Positions 1 through 8,672 of a stretch of DNA of 64,000 nt are shown piece by piece. The stretch's first letter is position 1, and every line of letters begins with the position of its first letter. Under the pieces are notes generated by a model, which had not been told where the DNA came from, did no database searches, and saw only the letters and a list, made by a program, of their open reading frames with translations. The stretch comes from Silvania confinis (GTDB lineage: Bacteria > Pseudomonadota > Gammaproteobacteria > Enterobacterales > Enterobacteriaceae): the NCBI RefSeq assembly GCF_025564085.1, contig NZ_JAMGZJ010000078.1:248001-312000 (forward strand), read 5' to 3'. A program made the translations under genes and the position numbers.

Positions 1-1
1 G

Positions 2-1078
2 AATTTAAGTTTAGGGCCAAGATTACCAGTTGATGATGATGATGTTCATGTGTGGACTTCTACGCTAGAGGAAATTCTTGCAACTGGTGAAACGCTTTGC
101 ACTATTGCAGTAGGCAATGATGGTCATCTCCCTGCTCAATTAAACAGAATCCAGCCTCCAGCAGACTTGGTTAATGGGTTGTCTGTCGGTGCGGCGACAT
201 CTTTATCTGAAGACTGGGAGCGGTGCTCCTACAGTTGCATTGGGCCAGGACGAAGCCCCGGTTTTGTAAAACCAGATGGGGTCGCATTTGGTGGGAATGA
301 GGATGAACCTTTTCAGGTATACAGTCCAATGCTTAATGGGCTTGCTAGCACTGCCGGAACGAGTTTTTCAGCACCGTTGGTGTTGCGACAGGCTATAGCG
401 TTAAGTTCATCGCTGCAATATAACATCACGCCTCTGACTGCTAAGGCACTTCTTATACATCACGCTGAATGTAAAAAAATTAACCGCCACGAGGTAGGTT
501 GGGGTCGTTTCCCTCATGAGCTGAGTGAAGTGATATTCTGCGGGGATGATGAGGTAAAAGTTATCTATCAAGGAAAACTGAAGCCATCCCAACACATGCG
601 AGCGCTTATTCCTGTTCCCGAAATTCTGATGAAAGGCCGAGTGAATTTGAGGGCAACATTCTGCTTCTCAAGTCCAGTAGATGCTGAGCATCCTTTAAAC
701 TACACCAGAAGTGGATTGGAAGTGACTATGCGTAAGGGCATATCGGATAGTGATGGACTAACGTTCCCTCTTTTCAACCTGAAAAATGTTTATGCTGATG
801 AAAATGAGCAGCGCATTGATGCCCATAAATGGGAGACGACGCTAAGAAGCGAACATACCTTTAAAGAAGGTGAGTTAACTAATCCTTGCTTTGACATCGC
901 TTATTATGGTCGCGATTGCGGGATGCCTGTTGATGTGGATGAGTTAGATGAATTGCCTTATGTTCTTATTGTAACTTTATCAGCTGAGGAAATGCCTGAT
1001 TTATATAACCTGATAAGGCAAAAATATCAGACATTGCAGCCTATCCAGGTTCAGCAGCAAATTATTTTGCGTGCTTAA
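2..1078 (+). CDS. Subtilisin-like serine protease, 3' part (IetS-like)
   Basis: The reading frame is open to the window edge, so this is the C-terminal 358 residues of a longer protein. Two S8 peptidase hallmarks are visible: AVGNDG (oxyanion-hole Asn codon at 116-118) and GTSFSAP (catalytic Ser codon at 362-364). The Asp and His of the triad must lie upstream. About 240 residues follow the catalytic Ser, unlike a minimal subtilisin. The gene sits between the unseen early region and Q, where P2 carries tin and old, a known site for phage-defence cargo. The fold and position resemble IetS, partner of the AAA ATPase IetA. Protease family is sure; the IetS assignment is inference until the upstream gene is seen. 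A terminator follows. Confidence 0.8.
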   Translation, partial: NLSLGPRLPVDDDDVHVWTSTLEEILATGETLCTIAVGNDGHLPAQLNRIQPPADLVNGLSVGAATSLSEDWERCSYSCIGPGRSPGFVKPDGVAFGGNEDEPFQVYSPMLNGLASTAGTSFSAPLVLRQAIALSSSLQYNITPLTAKALLIHHAECKKINRHEVGWGRFPHELSEVIFCGDDEVKVIYQGKLKPSQHMRALIPVPEILMKGRVNLRATFCFSSPVDAEHPLNYTRSGLEVTMRKGISDSDGLTFPLFNLKNVYADENEQRIDAHKWETTLRSEHTFKEGELTNPCFDIAYYGRDCGMPVDVDELDELPYVLIVTLSAEEMPDLYNLIRQKYQTLQPIQVQQQIILRA

Positions 1079-1081
1079 TGT

Positions 1082-1108
1082 AAAAGGGGCTTATGCCCCT
1101 CTTTTTTT
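1082..1108 (+). terminator. Rho-independent terminator after the protease gene
   Basis: A 6-bp stem AGGGGC/GCCCCT with loop TTAT is followed by C and seven or more T. It lies between the protease stop codon and the end of convergent gene Q, so it may also serve Q, although the T tract on that strand is short. Confidence 0.85.
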
Positions 1109-1126
1109 AATGTCGACTGTTTTTTA

Positions 1127-2167
1127 TCATTCGCTCTGAATGTCCAAGGTATAAGGCTCAAAGCGGAGTAGCTCCTCCCCAATCCAGTCATTCAGCCCCT
1201 GCAGCCGTTTCTGTAATGGCATCAGCTCGTTGCGGACAAAGACGAGGCTGGCCTTCTCCACATCCCCAAACCCCCCAACATTGCTTGGCATGATCCCCAT
1301 CATCTGCGGCGGTACGCGGTGCGCTGCCATCATGTCGTCCCGGCTCACGTTCTTGATATTCAGAAACTCATCCTTTGCCGCCACCTCTGACAGAGGGATG
1401 ATCTGAATACCGTCCTTTTTGCCGTTGGGCGAGTACATAAACAAGTTGCGGAAGTTGCCCGGCCCTTTGGCGCTTTTCATCGCTTGGCGGATGTTGTTCA
1501 CATCCTCCTGATTCTGCGCTGCATCGGTCATATACATGATGAACCCTGCATGACTGCCGTTGATGTAATACTTGCGGCGAAACAGCGTGGCGGACTCATT
1601 CAGCAGGGCGGAGGGAATGGCGGACAGGTATTCCGGCAGGCCGTATATCTCCTGGTTCAGGTCAGGCTCCATCAGGTGAAAAATGCTGCCTTTGGTGAAC
1701 TCGTACGGCTGCGTGGTCATCCCGTATTGTACAAACCAGTAGGTATCCAGATCCACGCCACGCCGGGTGTATTTCGCCAGCGAAGGCTCCAGCGACAGAA
1801 TGCCGCCGAGGCGGTTGGTGCGCTTCTCAAGATAGGCGTTTCCGAATACCAGATAGTCCTGCACAAACCGGCTGAACGCCTGCTGGCTGAGCAACGAGTG
1901 CGGGATAAAGGTGCTGGTCAGAATGTTGCGCTTCACTGCAATCGGTGAACTGTGATGCACGGCGGCGCGATAGGTGCGCGCCAGCCCGTCAAAGCTGACC
2001 GGCGGCTCATACCAGCGGTCCATCTGCACACACTCCACATAATCCAGTAGCTCGCGGCGGTCCAGCACCGGGATCGGGTCGCCAAAGCTGAATGCTTCTG
2101 CCGATGCGCCGCTGCTGTGCTGAACGCTTTGCGCCGCTGCAGCGCGGTTTTTCTTACTCTTGCCCAT
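1127..2167 (-). CDS. Q: Phage portal protein gpQ
   Basis: This is the portal vertex protein, the ring through which DNA is packaged and to which the tail connector attaches. The 346-residue length is close to P2 gpQ (344), and the protein has the basic, Ala-rich N-terminus and the AHRVPPQMMGI segment typical of this portal family. The ATG at 2167 shares one base with the TGA of the upstream terminase gene (TGATG), indicating translational coupling. A TTG one codon earlier is less likely. P and Q form a leftward late operon. Confidence 0.95.
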   Translation of the reverse strand: MGKSKKNRAAAAQSVQHSSGASAEAFSFGDPIPVLDRRELLDYVECVQMDRWYEPPVSFDGLARTYRAAVHHSSPIAVKRNILTSTFIPHSLLSQQAFSRFVQDYLVFGNAYLEKRTNRLGGILSLEPSLAKYTRRGVDLDTYWFVQYGMTTQPYEFTKGSIFHLMEPDLNQEIYGLPEYLSAIPSALLNESATLFRRKYYINGSHAGFIMYMTDAAQNQEDVNNIRQAMKSAKGPGNFRNLFMYSPNGKKDGIQIIPLSEVAAKDEFLNIKNVSRDDMMAAHRVPPQMMGIMPSNVGGFGDVEKASLVFVRNELMPLQKRLQGLNDWIGEELLRFEPYTLDIQSE

Positions 2168-3933
2168 CAAAAAATCTCCACAATATTGCTGGTATTGGCG
2201 GATTCGCCCTGCAGCGGTTCGTTAAACAGTGCGTGCATCGTCGCCCACGCCAGATCGGCATGGCTGGCTTCTTCGCTGCGGCTGGCTTCGTAGGTAGGGC
2301 GGTTACCGCTGGCGGTGGTCGCCCTGCGGATTGCCATGAATGACTGCGCGATGTCGGTGTGTCCGGCGTCAAACTCCAGACGGCGGTGGCTGATAATGTC
2401 GTACGCCTTGAGCACCAAGGCGTTTTTGACGTTAGGGTTGTAGACGAACTCACGCACGGCCGGGAAGAACGCCTTCACGTTCTCATACACGCCGTGTCCG
2501 ACGCCGGTGGAATCGATGCCGATATAGGTCACGTTGTACTGCTGCGTCAGCTTCTTGATGGCGTCCGCCTGGGCGCGGAAGTCCATCCCGCGCCACTGAT
2601 GGCGCTCCAGAATGCGGAATTTACCGCCCGGCACCGTCGGCGGAGCCATGACCACGCAGCCTGCGCTGTCACCGTTCTGCGTACCTTTCGCCGGATCGTA
2701 ACCAATCCACACTTCGCGCCAGCCAAACGGACGCAGCGCCAGCGCGTGAAAATCGGACCAGACCTCCCAGCTGTCCACCATGCACGCCTGCAGCTCGCTG
2801 AGCGGAAACACGGACGCCAGATCGTCGATAAACTCGCACATCAGCAGGTTCTGGTATTCGTCCGGGCTGTACTCCATGCGCAGCTGGTCGATGTCGAACA
2901 AATTACAGCCGCCGCGCACCGCATCTTCCACGGTGACAATCTGGCGATATTGTCCGTCCGGGCAGAGCAGACCAGGGGCGAGACTGCCGTGGGTCAGGTC
3001 AATATCCACCTTGTCCGTTTTGGCGCGGCCCCGGTTGAACAGGGCACCGGACCAGAACGGATAGGCGCTGTGGGTCAGGCTGGACGGCGTTGAGAAGTAA
3101 GTCTGTCGCCATTTTTTGTGAATGGCCATCCCGGAAGCGACTTTGCGCAGCTCCTGGAATTTCGGGATCCAGAAATATTCATCCAGGTAAAGGTTGCCGT
3201 GGTAGCTCTGCGCGGTGCGGGCGTTAGTGCCGAGGAAGTAAAGACACGCACCGTTGCTGAGCGTCATCGGGTCGCCTTTCAGCTCCACGTCGACCTCTTT
3301 GGCAAAGTCGATGATGTATTGCTTAAAGACGTGCGCCTGCGCTTTGCTGGCGGAAAGGAAAATCTGGTTGCGCCCGGTGGTGATGGCGTCAATCAGCGCC
3401 TCACGGGCAAAGAAGTAGGTCGCCCCAATCTGGCGCGACTTAAGCAGATTGCGAATACGGTGGCGGTTGCCGGCCTCCCACCAGTGGCGTTGGTAGGCAA
3501 ACATCGAGTCGTGGAAAACCTCATGCAGTTTTTCGATCTGCTCGTCGGTAAACAGGTTCTTTTCCGGTGGTTTGCGCGGGCCTTTGTTGCGGTTCGCCAC
3601 GTTAGGGTTGAGGTCGGCTTCGTTGCCGCCATCGTTGAATTTGCCGATGCGGGCGTGTCGCTCGGACTGGCGCGCCAGCAGGTCAATCTCCTTGAAGTCT
3701 TTCCCTTCTTTCTGCTCCTTCATGATGAGCTGGCAGTAGCGCGCGGCGGTGGTGAGCTGCATCTGATCCAGCGGCCCGTACTCGCCCCATTTGTCGCGTT
3801 TCTTCCAGCTGTGAACGGTTGCAACTTTCTCGCCCAGCATTTCAGCAATGCGGGCTACGCGGTATCCCTGAAAGTACAGCAGCATAGCCTGCCGACGGGG
3901 ATCGAGATCTGCGGGGGTCAGTGTCATATCCAT
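2167..3933 (-). CDS. P: Terminase large subunit gpP
   Basis: This is the ATPase and nuclease of the DNA packaging motor, 588 residues against 590 in P2. The N-terminal 45 residues form a helix-turn-helix-like domain. A Walker A-like SRQIGAT lies at 166-172 and the Walker B LYLDEYFW has D251/E252. The C-terminal RNase H-like nuclease carries acidic residues in GYDPAKG (D413) and GIDSTG (D474). It acts with gpM on cos DNA at the portal. The start at 3933 is chosen for family length; a second ATG two codons on is possible. It is the first gene of the leftward late operon. Confidence 0.96.
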   Translation of the reverse strand: MDMTLTPADLDPRRQAMLLYFQGYRVARIAEMLGEKVATVHSWKKRDKWGEYGPLDQMQLTTAARYCQLIMKEQKEGKDFKEIDLLARQSERHARIGKFNDGGNEADLNPNVANRNKGPRKPPEKNLFTDEQIEKLHEVFHDSMFAYQRHWWEAGNRHRIRNLLKSRQIGATYFFAREALIDAITTGRNQIFLSASKAQAHVFKQYIIDFAKEVDVELKGDPMTLSNGACLYFLGTNARTAQSYHGNLYLDEYFWIPKFQELRKVASGMAIHKKWRQTYFSTPSSLTHSAYPFWSGALFNRGRAKTDKVDIDLTHGSLAPGLLCPDGQYRQIVTVEDAVRGGCNLFDIDQLRMEYSPDEYQNLLMCEFIDDLASVFPLSELQACMVDSWEVWSDFHALALRPFGWREVWIGYDPAKGTQNGDSAGCVVMAPPTVPGGKFRILERHQWRGMDFRAQADAIKKLTQQYNVTYIGIDSTGVGHGVYENVKAFFPAVREFVYNPNVKNALVLKAYDIISHRRLEFDAGHTDIAQSFMAIRRATTASGNRPTYEASRSEEASHADLAWATMHALFNEPLQGESANTSNIVEIF

Positions 3934-3979
3934 GACACAAGCCTACGGGCTTGAATGACCTCTTTCTTCGGCTTCGTTT

Positions 3980-3997
3980 TGTATGGCGAAAGGCACA
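3980..3997. promoter_or_regulatory. Ogr-type late promoter element in the P/O divergent region
   Basis: The dyad TGT-N12-ACA (extended to TTGT-N12-ACAA) matches the element recognised by P2 Ogr-family activators, usually centred near -55 of late promoters. Its centre lies 84 bp before the O start, so a transcript beginning near 4043 would have a short O leader. For leftward P the spacing is only 55 bp. An imperfect copy (TGT-N12-ATC, 4010-4027) is better placed for P. Confidence 0.7.
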
Positions 3998-4072
3998 AGC
4001 GCCGCGCGTTGTCTCACTCCTCCCATCCCGCAACCATAAGGCTCCAGACAGTTTTCTAACGGAGCACGGCTC

Positions 4073-4906
4073 ATGACAGTGAAAGCAAAGCGTTTCCGCA
4101 TCGGGGTGGAAGGTGCCACCACCGACGGACGCGAAATCCAGCGTGAATGGCTGGAACAGATGGCGGCGAGCTACAACCCGACGGTCTACACCGCGCTCAT
4201 TAACCTTGAGCACATCAAATCTTATTCCCCGGACAGCGCTTTTAACCGTTACGGCCAGGTGACAGCGCTGGTTGCCGGAGAAATCAAGGACGGTCCGCTG
4301 GCAGGCAAAATGGCGTTGTACGCTGACGTGGAGCCGACCAGCTCCCTGGTGGAACTGGTCAAAAAAGGCCAGAAGCTGTTCACCTCCATGGAGGTCAGCC
4401 CGAAATTTGCCGACACCGGCAAAGCCTATCTTGTCGGGCTTGCCGCGACGGACGATCCGGCGAGCCTCGGCACGGAAATGCTGGCGTTCAGCGCCAGTGC
4501 AGCCCACAACCCGCTGGCGAACCGCAAGCAGAAACCGGACAACCTGTTTTCTGCCGCCGAAGAAACCCTTATCGAGCTGGAAGAAATGCAGGACGACAAA
4601 CCCTCCCTGTTTGCCCGCGTTTCCGCGCTGTTCACCAAAAAAGAGCAGACCGACGACGCGCGATTTTCTGACGTGCATCAGGCCGTGGAACTGGTCGCTA
4701 CCGAGCAGCAAAACCTGAGCGAGCGCACCGCTAAAACCCTGACCGAAAACGGAGAACGTCTGTCCGTGCTGGAGTCCTCCCTGCAGGAACAGCAAGCCGC
4801 CTTTGCCGAGCTGGAACAGAAGCTGAACCGCGAAGACAGCCGCCGGGACTACCGCCAGCGCGCGCCGGGCGGTGACGCCCCGGCAGGCACCGTGACCAAT
4901 TGCTGA
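4073..4906 (+). CDS. O: Capsid scaffold and protease gpO
   Basis: This scaffolding protein of procapsid assembly is also a serine protease that cleaves itself, the capsid protein and the connector. Length 277 versus 284 in P2. D18, H47 and S105 align by position with the P2 catalytic triad. The C-terminal third is charged and predicted helical, as expected for the scaffold segment. Start is supported by an upstream AGGA-like site (acGGAgcacggctc). It is the first gene of the rightward O-N-M-L-X-lysis-R-S operon. Confidence 0.95.
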   Translation: MTVKAKRFRIGVEGATTDGREIQREWLEQMAASYNPTVYTALINLEHIKSYSPDSAFNRYGQVTALVAGEIKDGPLAGKMALYADVEPTSSLVELVKKGQKLFTSMEVSPKFADTGKAYLVGLAATDDPASLGTEMLAFSASAAHNPLANRKQKPDNLFSAAEETLIELEEMQDDKPSLFARVSALFTKKEQTDDARFSDVHQAVELVATEQQNLSERTAKTLTENGERLSVLESSLQEQQAAFAELEQKLNREDSRRDYRQRAPGGDAPAGTVTNC

Positions 4907-4921
4907 GGAGCAAAAACACCA

Positions 4922-5986
4922 ATGAAACAGAAAACCCGCTTTGCCTTTAACGCCTACCTGCAGCAGCTGGCGCGCCTGAACGGTGTGGCCGTGACCGAGC
5001 TTGCCAGCAAGTTCACCGTGGAGCCGACGGTGTCGCAGACGCTGGAAGATGAAATTCAGCAGTCCGCCGCGTTTCTGACGCTGGTTAACGTGATGGGCGT
5101 GGCTGAACAGTCCGGCCAGCTGCTGGGGCTGGGCGTCGGCAGCACCATTGCCGGCACCACCGACACCACCACTAAAGAGCGCGAGCCAACCGATCCGACG
5201 CTGATGCCCGACGTGGAATACAAATGCGAGCAGACCAACTTTGACACGGTGCTGACTTACGCGAAGCTGGACCTGTGGGCGAAGTTCCAGGACTTCCAGG
5301 TGCGTATCCGCAACGCCATCGTCAAGCGCCAGGCACTGGACCGTATCATGATCGGCTTTAACGGTGTGAAGCGCGCCAAAACGTCTAATCGTGCCGAGAA
5401 CGTCCTGCTGCAGGACGTGAACAAAGGCTGGCTGCAGAAAATTCGCGAAGACGCACCGGACAACGTGCTGGGCATTAAAACGGCAGGCGACGGCACCGTG
5501 ACCATCGAACCGGTGAAAGTAGGTAAAGGCGGTCTGTACGCCAACCTGGACGCGCTGGTGATGGATGCGGTCAACGAGCTTATCGATCCGATTTTCCAGG
5601 ACGATGATGAGCTGGTTGTGGTCTGCGGCCGCGAGCTGCTGTCCGACAAGTATTTCCCGCTGGTCAACAAAGAGCAGGAGAACAGCGAGAAAATCGCCGC
5701 CGATCTGATCATCAGCCAGAAACGCATGGGCGGCCTGCAGGCCGTGCGTGCGCCTTACTTCCCGGCGAACGCTGTGCTGATCACCCGTCTGGATAACCTG
5801 TCCATCTACTGGCAGGAAGATACCCGACGCCGCTCGGTTATCGATAACCCGAAACGTGACCGCATCGAAAACTTCGAATCGGTGAACGAGGCCTATGTGG
5901 TCGAGGACTACCGCTGCGCCGCCCTGGTGGAAAACATCACTATTGGTGATTTCAGCGCACCTGCTGCGCCGGAAGCAGGGGAGTAA
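4922..5986 (+). CDS. N: Major capsid protein gpN
   Basis: This is the HK97-fold major capsid protein, 354 residues (P2 357). The first roughly 30 residues correspond to the N-terminal segment removed by gpO in P2. It follows O by 15 bp with a GAGGAG site just before the ATG. It forms the T=7 head with gpO scaffold and gpQ portal. Confidence 0.96.
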   Translation: MKQKTRFAFNAYLQQLARLNGVAVTELASKFTVEPTVSQTLEDEIQQSAAFLTLVNVMGVAEQSGQLLGLGVGSTIAGTTDTTTKEREPTDPTLMPDVEYKCEQTNFDTVLTYAKLDLWAKFQDFQVRIRNAIVKRQALDRIMIGFNGVKRAKTSNRAENVLLQDVNKGWLQKIREDAPDNVLGIKTAGDGTVTIEPVKVGKGGLYANLDALVMDAVNELIDPIFQDDDELVVVCGRELLSDKYFPLVNKEQENSEKIAADLIISQKRMGGLQAVRAPYFPANAVLITRLDNLSIYWQEDTRRRSVIDNPKRDRIENFESVNEAYVVEDYRCAALVENITIGDFSAPAAPEAGE

Positions 5987-5989
5987 CGC

Positions 5990-6637
5990 ATGAGCCTGAG
6001 TCCCGCACGGCAGCACCGCCTGCGCATTCAGGCTGAGCAGGCCGCCCGCGAGGGCGGCAGTGTTCGCCATGCGTCGGGTTATGACCTGATGCTGCTCCAG
6101 CTGGCAGAAGATCGTCGCCGCCTCAAGGGCATCCAGTCCACGGTGAAAAAGGCGCAAATCAAGGTGGAATTATTACCGCGATACACCGCCTGGGCGGATG
6201 GCGTGCTGGCCGCTGGCGGCGCGCAGCAGGATGACGTGCTGATGTACGTGATGCTGTGGCGTATTGATGCCGGTGATTATGCAGGTGCGCTGAAAATCGG
6301 GCGTCATGCCCTGCGCCATGGCTGGGTGATGCCGCTCGGCAACCGCAACGTGCAGACCGTTCTGGCCGAGGAAATGGCCGACGCGGCACAAAGCGCGATG
6401 CTTGCCGCTGCTCCTTTCGATGCCGATCCACTGCTGCAGACGCTGGACCTGACCACCGGGCAGGATATGCCGGACCAGTCACGGGCGCGTCTGCACAAAG
6501 CCATCGGCGCAGTGCTGAGCGAGAACCATCCAGCCTCAGCCCTGAATCACCTCACTCATGCGCTCCAGCTGGACGCCCGCTGCGGTGTGAAGAAAGACAA
6601 AGAGCGGCTGGAGCGCAGACTGCGCAACGACCGCTGA
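5990..6637 (+). CDS. M: Terminase small subunit gpM
   Basis: This is the terminase endonuclease subunit that recognises and cuts cos DNA with gpP. It has 215 residues, somewhat shorter than P2 gpM (247). The N-terminal SPARQHRLRIQAEQAAREG matches the family start, and the position directly after N (3-bp gap) is conserved. The protein is rich in basic residues. Confidence 0.92.
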   Translation: MSLSPARQHRLRIQAEQAAREGGSVRHASGYDLMLLQLAEDRRRLKGIQSTVKKAQIKVELLPRYTAWADGVLAAGGAQQDDVLMYVMLWRIDAGDYAGALKIGRHALRHGWVMPLGNRNVQTVLAEEMADAAQSAMLAAAPFDADPLLQTLDLTTGQDMPDQSRARLHKAIGAVLSENHPASALNHLTHALQLDARCGVKKDKERLERRLRNDR

Positions 6638-6731
6638 CGGAACGTGCCCCGCGCACGGGCGGCACGGGATGGCGACAGGCGCTGCCTTATCAAAATCCCG
6701 TCCACCGCCCACTTATTCAGGAGAACACCGC

Positions 6732-7196
6732 ATGAAGTTTGTTGCGCCCGAACCGGCACCGGAACAGGCGGAGGTCATAAAAAACACGCCGTTCTGGCCG
6801 GATGTGGACCTGTCGGAATTTCGCAGTGTGATGCGTACTGACGGCACGGTGACGCAGCCGCGCTTAAAGCAGGTGCTGCTGACCGCCATTTCAGAGGTGA
6901 ACGCAGAGCTGTTCGACTTCCGTAACCGCCAGCGAATGCTGGGTTATCAGGCGCTGGCAGAGGTGCCAGCGGATGTGCTCGACGGCAAAAGCGAGCGTAT
7001 CCGGCATTACCACAACGCTGTCTATTGCTGGGCGCGCGCCGTGCTCAATGAGCGTTATCAGGACTATGACGCCACGGCGTCCGGCGTGAAACGCGGGGAG
7101 GAGCTGGCGGAAGCAAGCGGTGACCTGTGGCGCGATGCGCGCTGGGCCATCAGCCGGGTGCAGGATGCGCCGCACTGCACGGTGGAGCTTATCTGA
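6732..7196 (+). CDS. L: Head completion protein gpL
   Basis: This is the head completion/stabilisation protein that fills the connector after packaging. The ATG at 6732 has an AGGAG site 8 bp upstream (6719-6723) and gives 154 residues (P2 about 169). An in-frame start at 6669 would add an unlikely Pro/Ser-rich leader. The stop overlaps the start of X by one base. Confidence 0.92.
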   Translation: MKFVAPEPAPEQAEVIKNTPFWPDVDLSEFRSVMRTDGTVTQPRLKQVLLTAISEVNAELFDFRNRQRMLGYQALAEVPADVLDGKSERIRHYHNAVYCWARAVLNERYQDYDATASGVKRGEELAEASGDLWRDARWAISRVQDAPHCTVELI

Positions 7197-7399
7197 TGAA
7201 AGTGCGTGCGCACCAGTATGACACGGTGGACGCGCTGTGCTGGCGTCACTACGGGCGCACGCAGGGTGTCACGGAGCAGGTATTACGTGCCAATCCGGGG
7301 CTGGCTGAACACGGCCCCTTTTTACCGCACGGGCTGCAGGTGGAGCTGCCGGATATTACGACAGCGACCACCGTGCAGACCGTCCAGCTATGGGACTGA
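7196..7399 (+). CDS. X: Tail protein gpX
   Basis: This is a small tail completion protein with a LysM-like peptidoglycan-binding fold, 67 residues exactly as in P2. The start ATG overlaps the L stop (TGATG). An in-frame ATG at 7127 would give a 90-residue form lying inside L and is rejected on family length. Confidence 0.93.
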   Translation: MKVRAHQYDTVDALCWRHYGRTQGVTEQVLRANPGLAEHGPFLPHGLQVELPDITTATTVQTVQLWD

Positions 7400-7618
7400 A
7401 TGATGACGCTCGAACGACTCAGCGCCTTTATCACTTACTGCATCGCCGTGCTGCTGGCCTGGCTGGGCGACCTGTCGCTCAAGGATGCGTCCACGGTCGG
7501 CGGCGTGCTGATTGGCGTACTGATGCTGGCGATCAACTGGTACTACAAACACCAGTCTTTCAAACTGCTGCGCGGCGGCAAAATCTCGCGGGGGGAGTAT
7601 GAGTCCTTCAATCGTTAA
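7400..7618 (+). CDS. Class II-type phage holin
   Basis: This 72-residue protein has two predicted membrane helices (about 8-26 and 34-50) and a charged C-terminus, as in class II holins that time release of a SAR endolysin. It is not similar to P2 holin Y (93 residues, three helices) although it occupies the same slot. The ATG directly follows the X stop codon, and its 3' end overlaps the endolysin start. Confidence 0.8.
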   Translation: MMTLERLSAFITYCIAVLLAWLGDLSLKDASTVGGVLIGVLMLAINWYYKHQSFKLLRGGKISRGEYESFNR

Positions 7619-8114
7619 GCGCTGCCTGGTCGGGGCGGTACTGGCTGTTGCCGCCACGCTGCCCGGCTTTCAGTCGCTGCATACCTCCGTGGAAGGACTG
7701 AAACTGATTGCCGATTACGAAGGCTGCCGCCTTCAGCCGTACCAGTGCAGCGCAGGCGTATGGACTGACGGCATCGGTAACACGTCCGGCGTCACGCCCG
7801 GCAAAACTATTACCGAACGGCAGGCGGCGCAGGGGTTGATCAGCAACGTGCTGACGGTGGAGCGGGCGCTGGAAAAATGCGTTGTGCCGCCGGTGCCGCA
7901 AAAGGTCTATGACGCGGTGGTGTCGTTTGCCTTTAACGTTGGCACCGGCAATGCCTGCAACTCCACGCTGGTGAAACTGCTCAATCAAAAGCGCATGGCA
8001 GAAGCTTGCCGACAGTTGCCGCGTTGGGTTTACGTCAAAGGCGTGTTTAATCAGGGGCTGGATAACCGCCGCGTGCGTGAAATGGCCTGGTGTCTTAAAG
8101 GGGCTGGGGTATGA
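7599..8114 (+). CDS. SAR endolysin, GH24 lysozyme (P1 Lyz type)
   Basis: This muralytic enzyme hydrolyses peptidoglycan glycan strands at lysis. Residues 9-29 form a weakly hydrophobic signal-anchor-release helix after a basic tip. E41, C50 and T56 have the 9/6 spacing of the lysozyme E-D-T triad, with Cys in place of Asp. Together with C9 and C43 this matches the P1 Lyz thiol-disulfide activation set (C13, C44, C51). P2 instead has the unrelated endolysin K here. The start ATG lies inside the holin gene with a GGGGGAG site very close by. The mechanism is inferred from residue positions. Confidence 0.9.
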   Translation: MSPSIVKRCLVGAVLAVAATLPGFQSLHTSVEGLKLIADYEGCRLQPYQCSAGVWTDGIGNTSGVTPGKTITERQAAQGLISNVLTVERALEKCVVPPVPQKVYDAVVSFAFNVGTGNACNSTLVKLLNQKRMAEACRQLPRWVYVKGVFNQGLDNRRVREMAWCLKGAGV

Positions 8115-8539
8115 CGCGCACGCTGGCGATAGTGCTGGCGCTGATTATTGCGGCGCTGGGCTGGCAGTCGTGGCGGCTGAACAATGCCCGCCACACCATC
8201 GAGTCGCAGGGTACTGCGCTGGAGGTTAAAGCGCAGGAGCTGTCGAAGAAAAACAGCCAGCTCATCGGCCTGTACATTCTGACTGAAACGAACAGCCGGG
8301 AGCAGATGCGGCTTTATGCGGCTGCGGAGCAAACCACAATTCTGCTGCGCAACCGGCAGCACCGGATAGAGGATTTAAAACGTGAAAACGAGGATTTACG
8401 CCGCTGGGCTGACACTCCTTTGCCTGCTGACATTATCCGGCTGCGGGCGCGTCCGGCCCTCGCCGGAGGTGCAGCTTACCGTCAATGGCTGTCCCAGAGT
8501 GACGCCGTGCAGCCTGAACCCGTCAGCGCTGCGCACTAA
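8111..8539 (+). CDS. lysB: LysB, inner-membrane spanin (Rz-like)
   Basis: This inner-membrane spanin subunit joins an outer-membrane partner to fuse the membranes at lysis. It has 142 residues (P2 LysB 141) with one N-terminal membrane helix (about 4-20) and a long charged helical periplasmic part (25-100). The start overlaps the endolysin stop (ATGA). The Rz1-like gene starts inside it in another frame, the usual nested spanin arrangement. P2 lysA has no counterpart. Confidence 0.9.
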   Translation: MTRTLAIVLALIIAALGWQSWRLNNARHTIESQGTALEVKAQELSKKNSQLIGLYILTETNSREQMRLYAAAEQTTILLRNRQHRIEDLKRENEDLRRWADTPLPADIIRLRARPALAGGAAYRQWLSQSDAVQPEPVSAAH

Positions 8540-8672
8540 CGGCGACCTGAACGTGGTACTGGATGAAACCGAGGCCGCCTGGGCGGTCTGTGCCGACAAA
8601 GTGGACACGATAGTGACGTGTCAGGAGCGAAACAGTGAACAAGCCGCAGTCCTTACGCCGCGCCCTGAATAA
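8382..8672 (+). CDS. lysC: LysC, outer-membrane spanin lipoprotein (Rz1-like)
   Basis: This 96-residue protein, the length of P2 LysC, has a lipoprotein signal ending in LTLSGC with the lipidated Cys at about residue 21. It is nested out of frame in lysB and overlaps the start of R. The start codon is GTG. The mature protein carries further Cys residues that could crosslink spanin dimers. Confidence 0.88.
   Translation: MKTRIYAAGLTLLCLLTLSGCGRVRPSPEVQLTVNGCPRVTPCSLNPSALRTNGDLNVVLDETEAAWAVCADKVDTIVTCQERNSEQAAVLTPRPE

Noticed and set aside
1079..1126. A P2-type cos site expected beside Q
   Set aside because: The 48-bp gap is filled by a terminator and I see no match to the P2 cohesive-end sequence; cos may lie left of the window.
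3842..6157. A 771-codon reverse-strand open frame across O, N and M
   Set aside because: It is a shadow of three well-matched P2 genes on the other strand, has low-complexity His/Arg-rich content and no recognisable domain.
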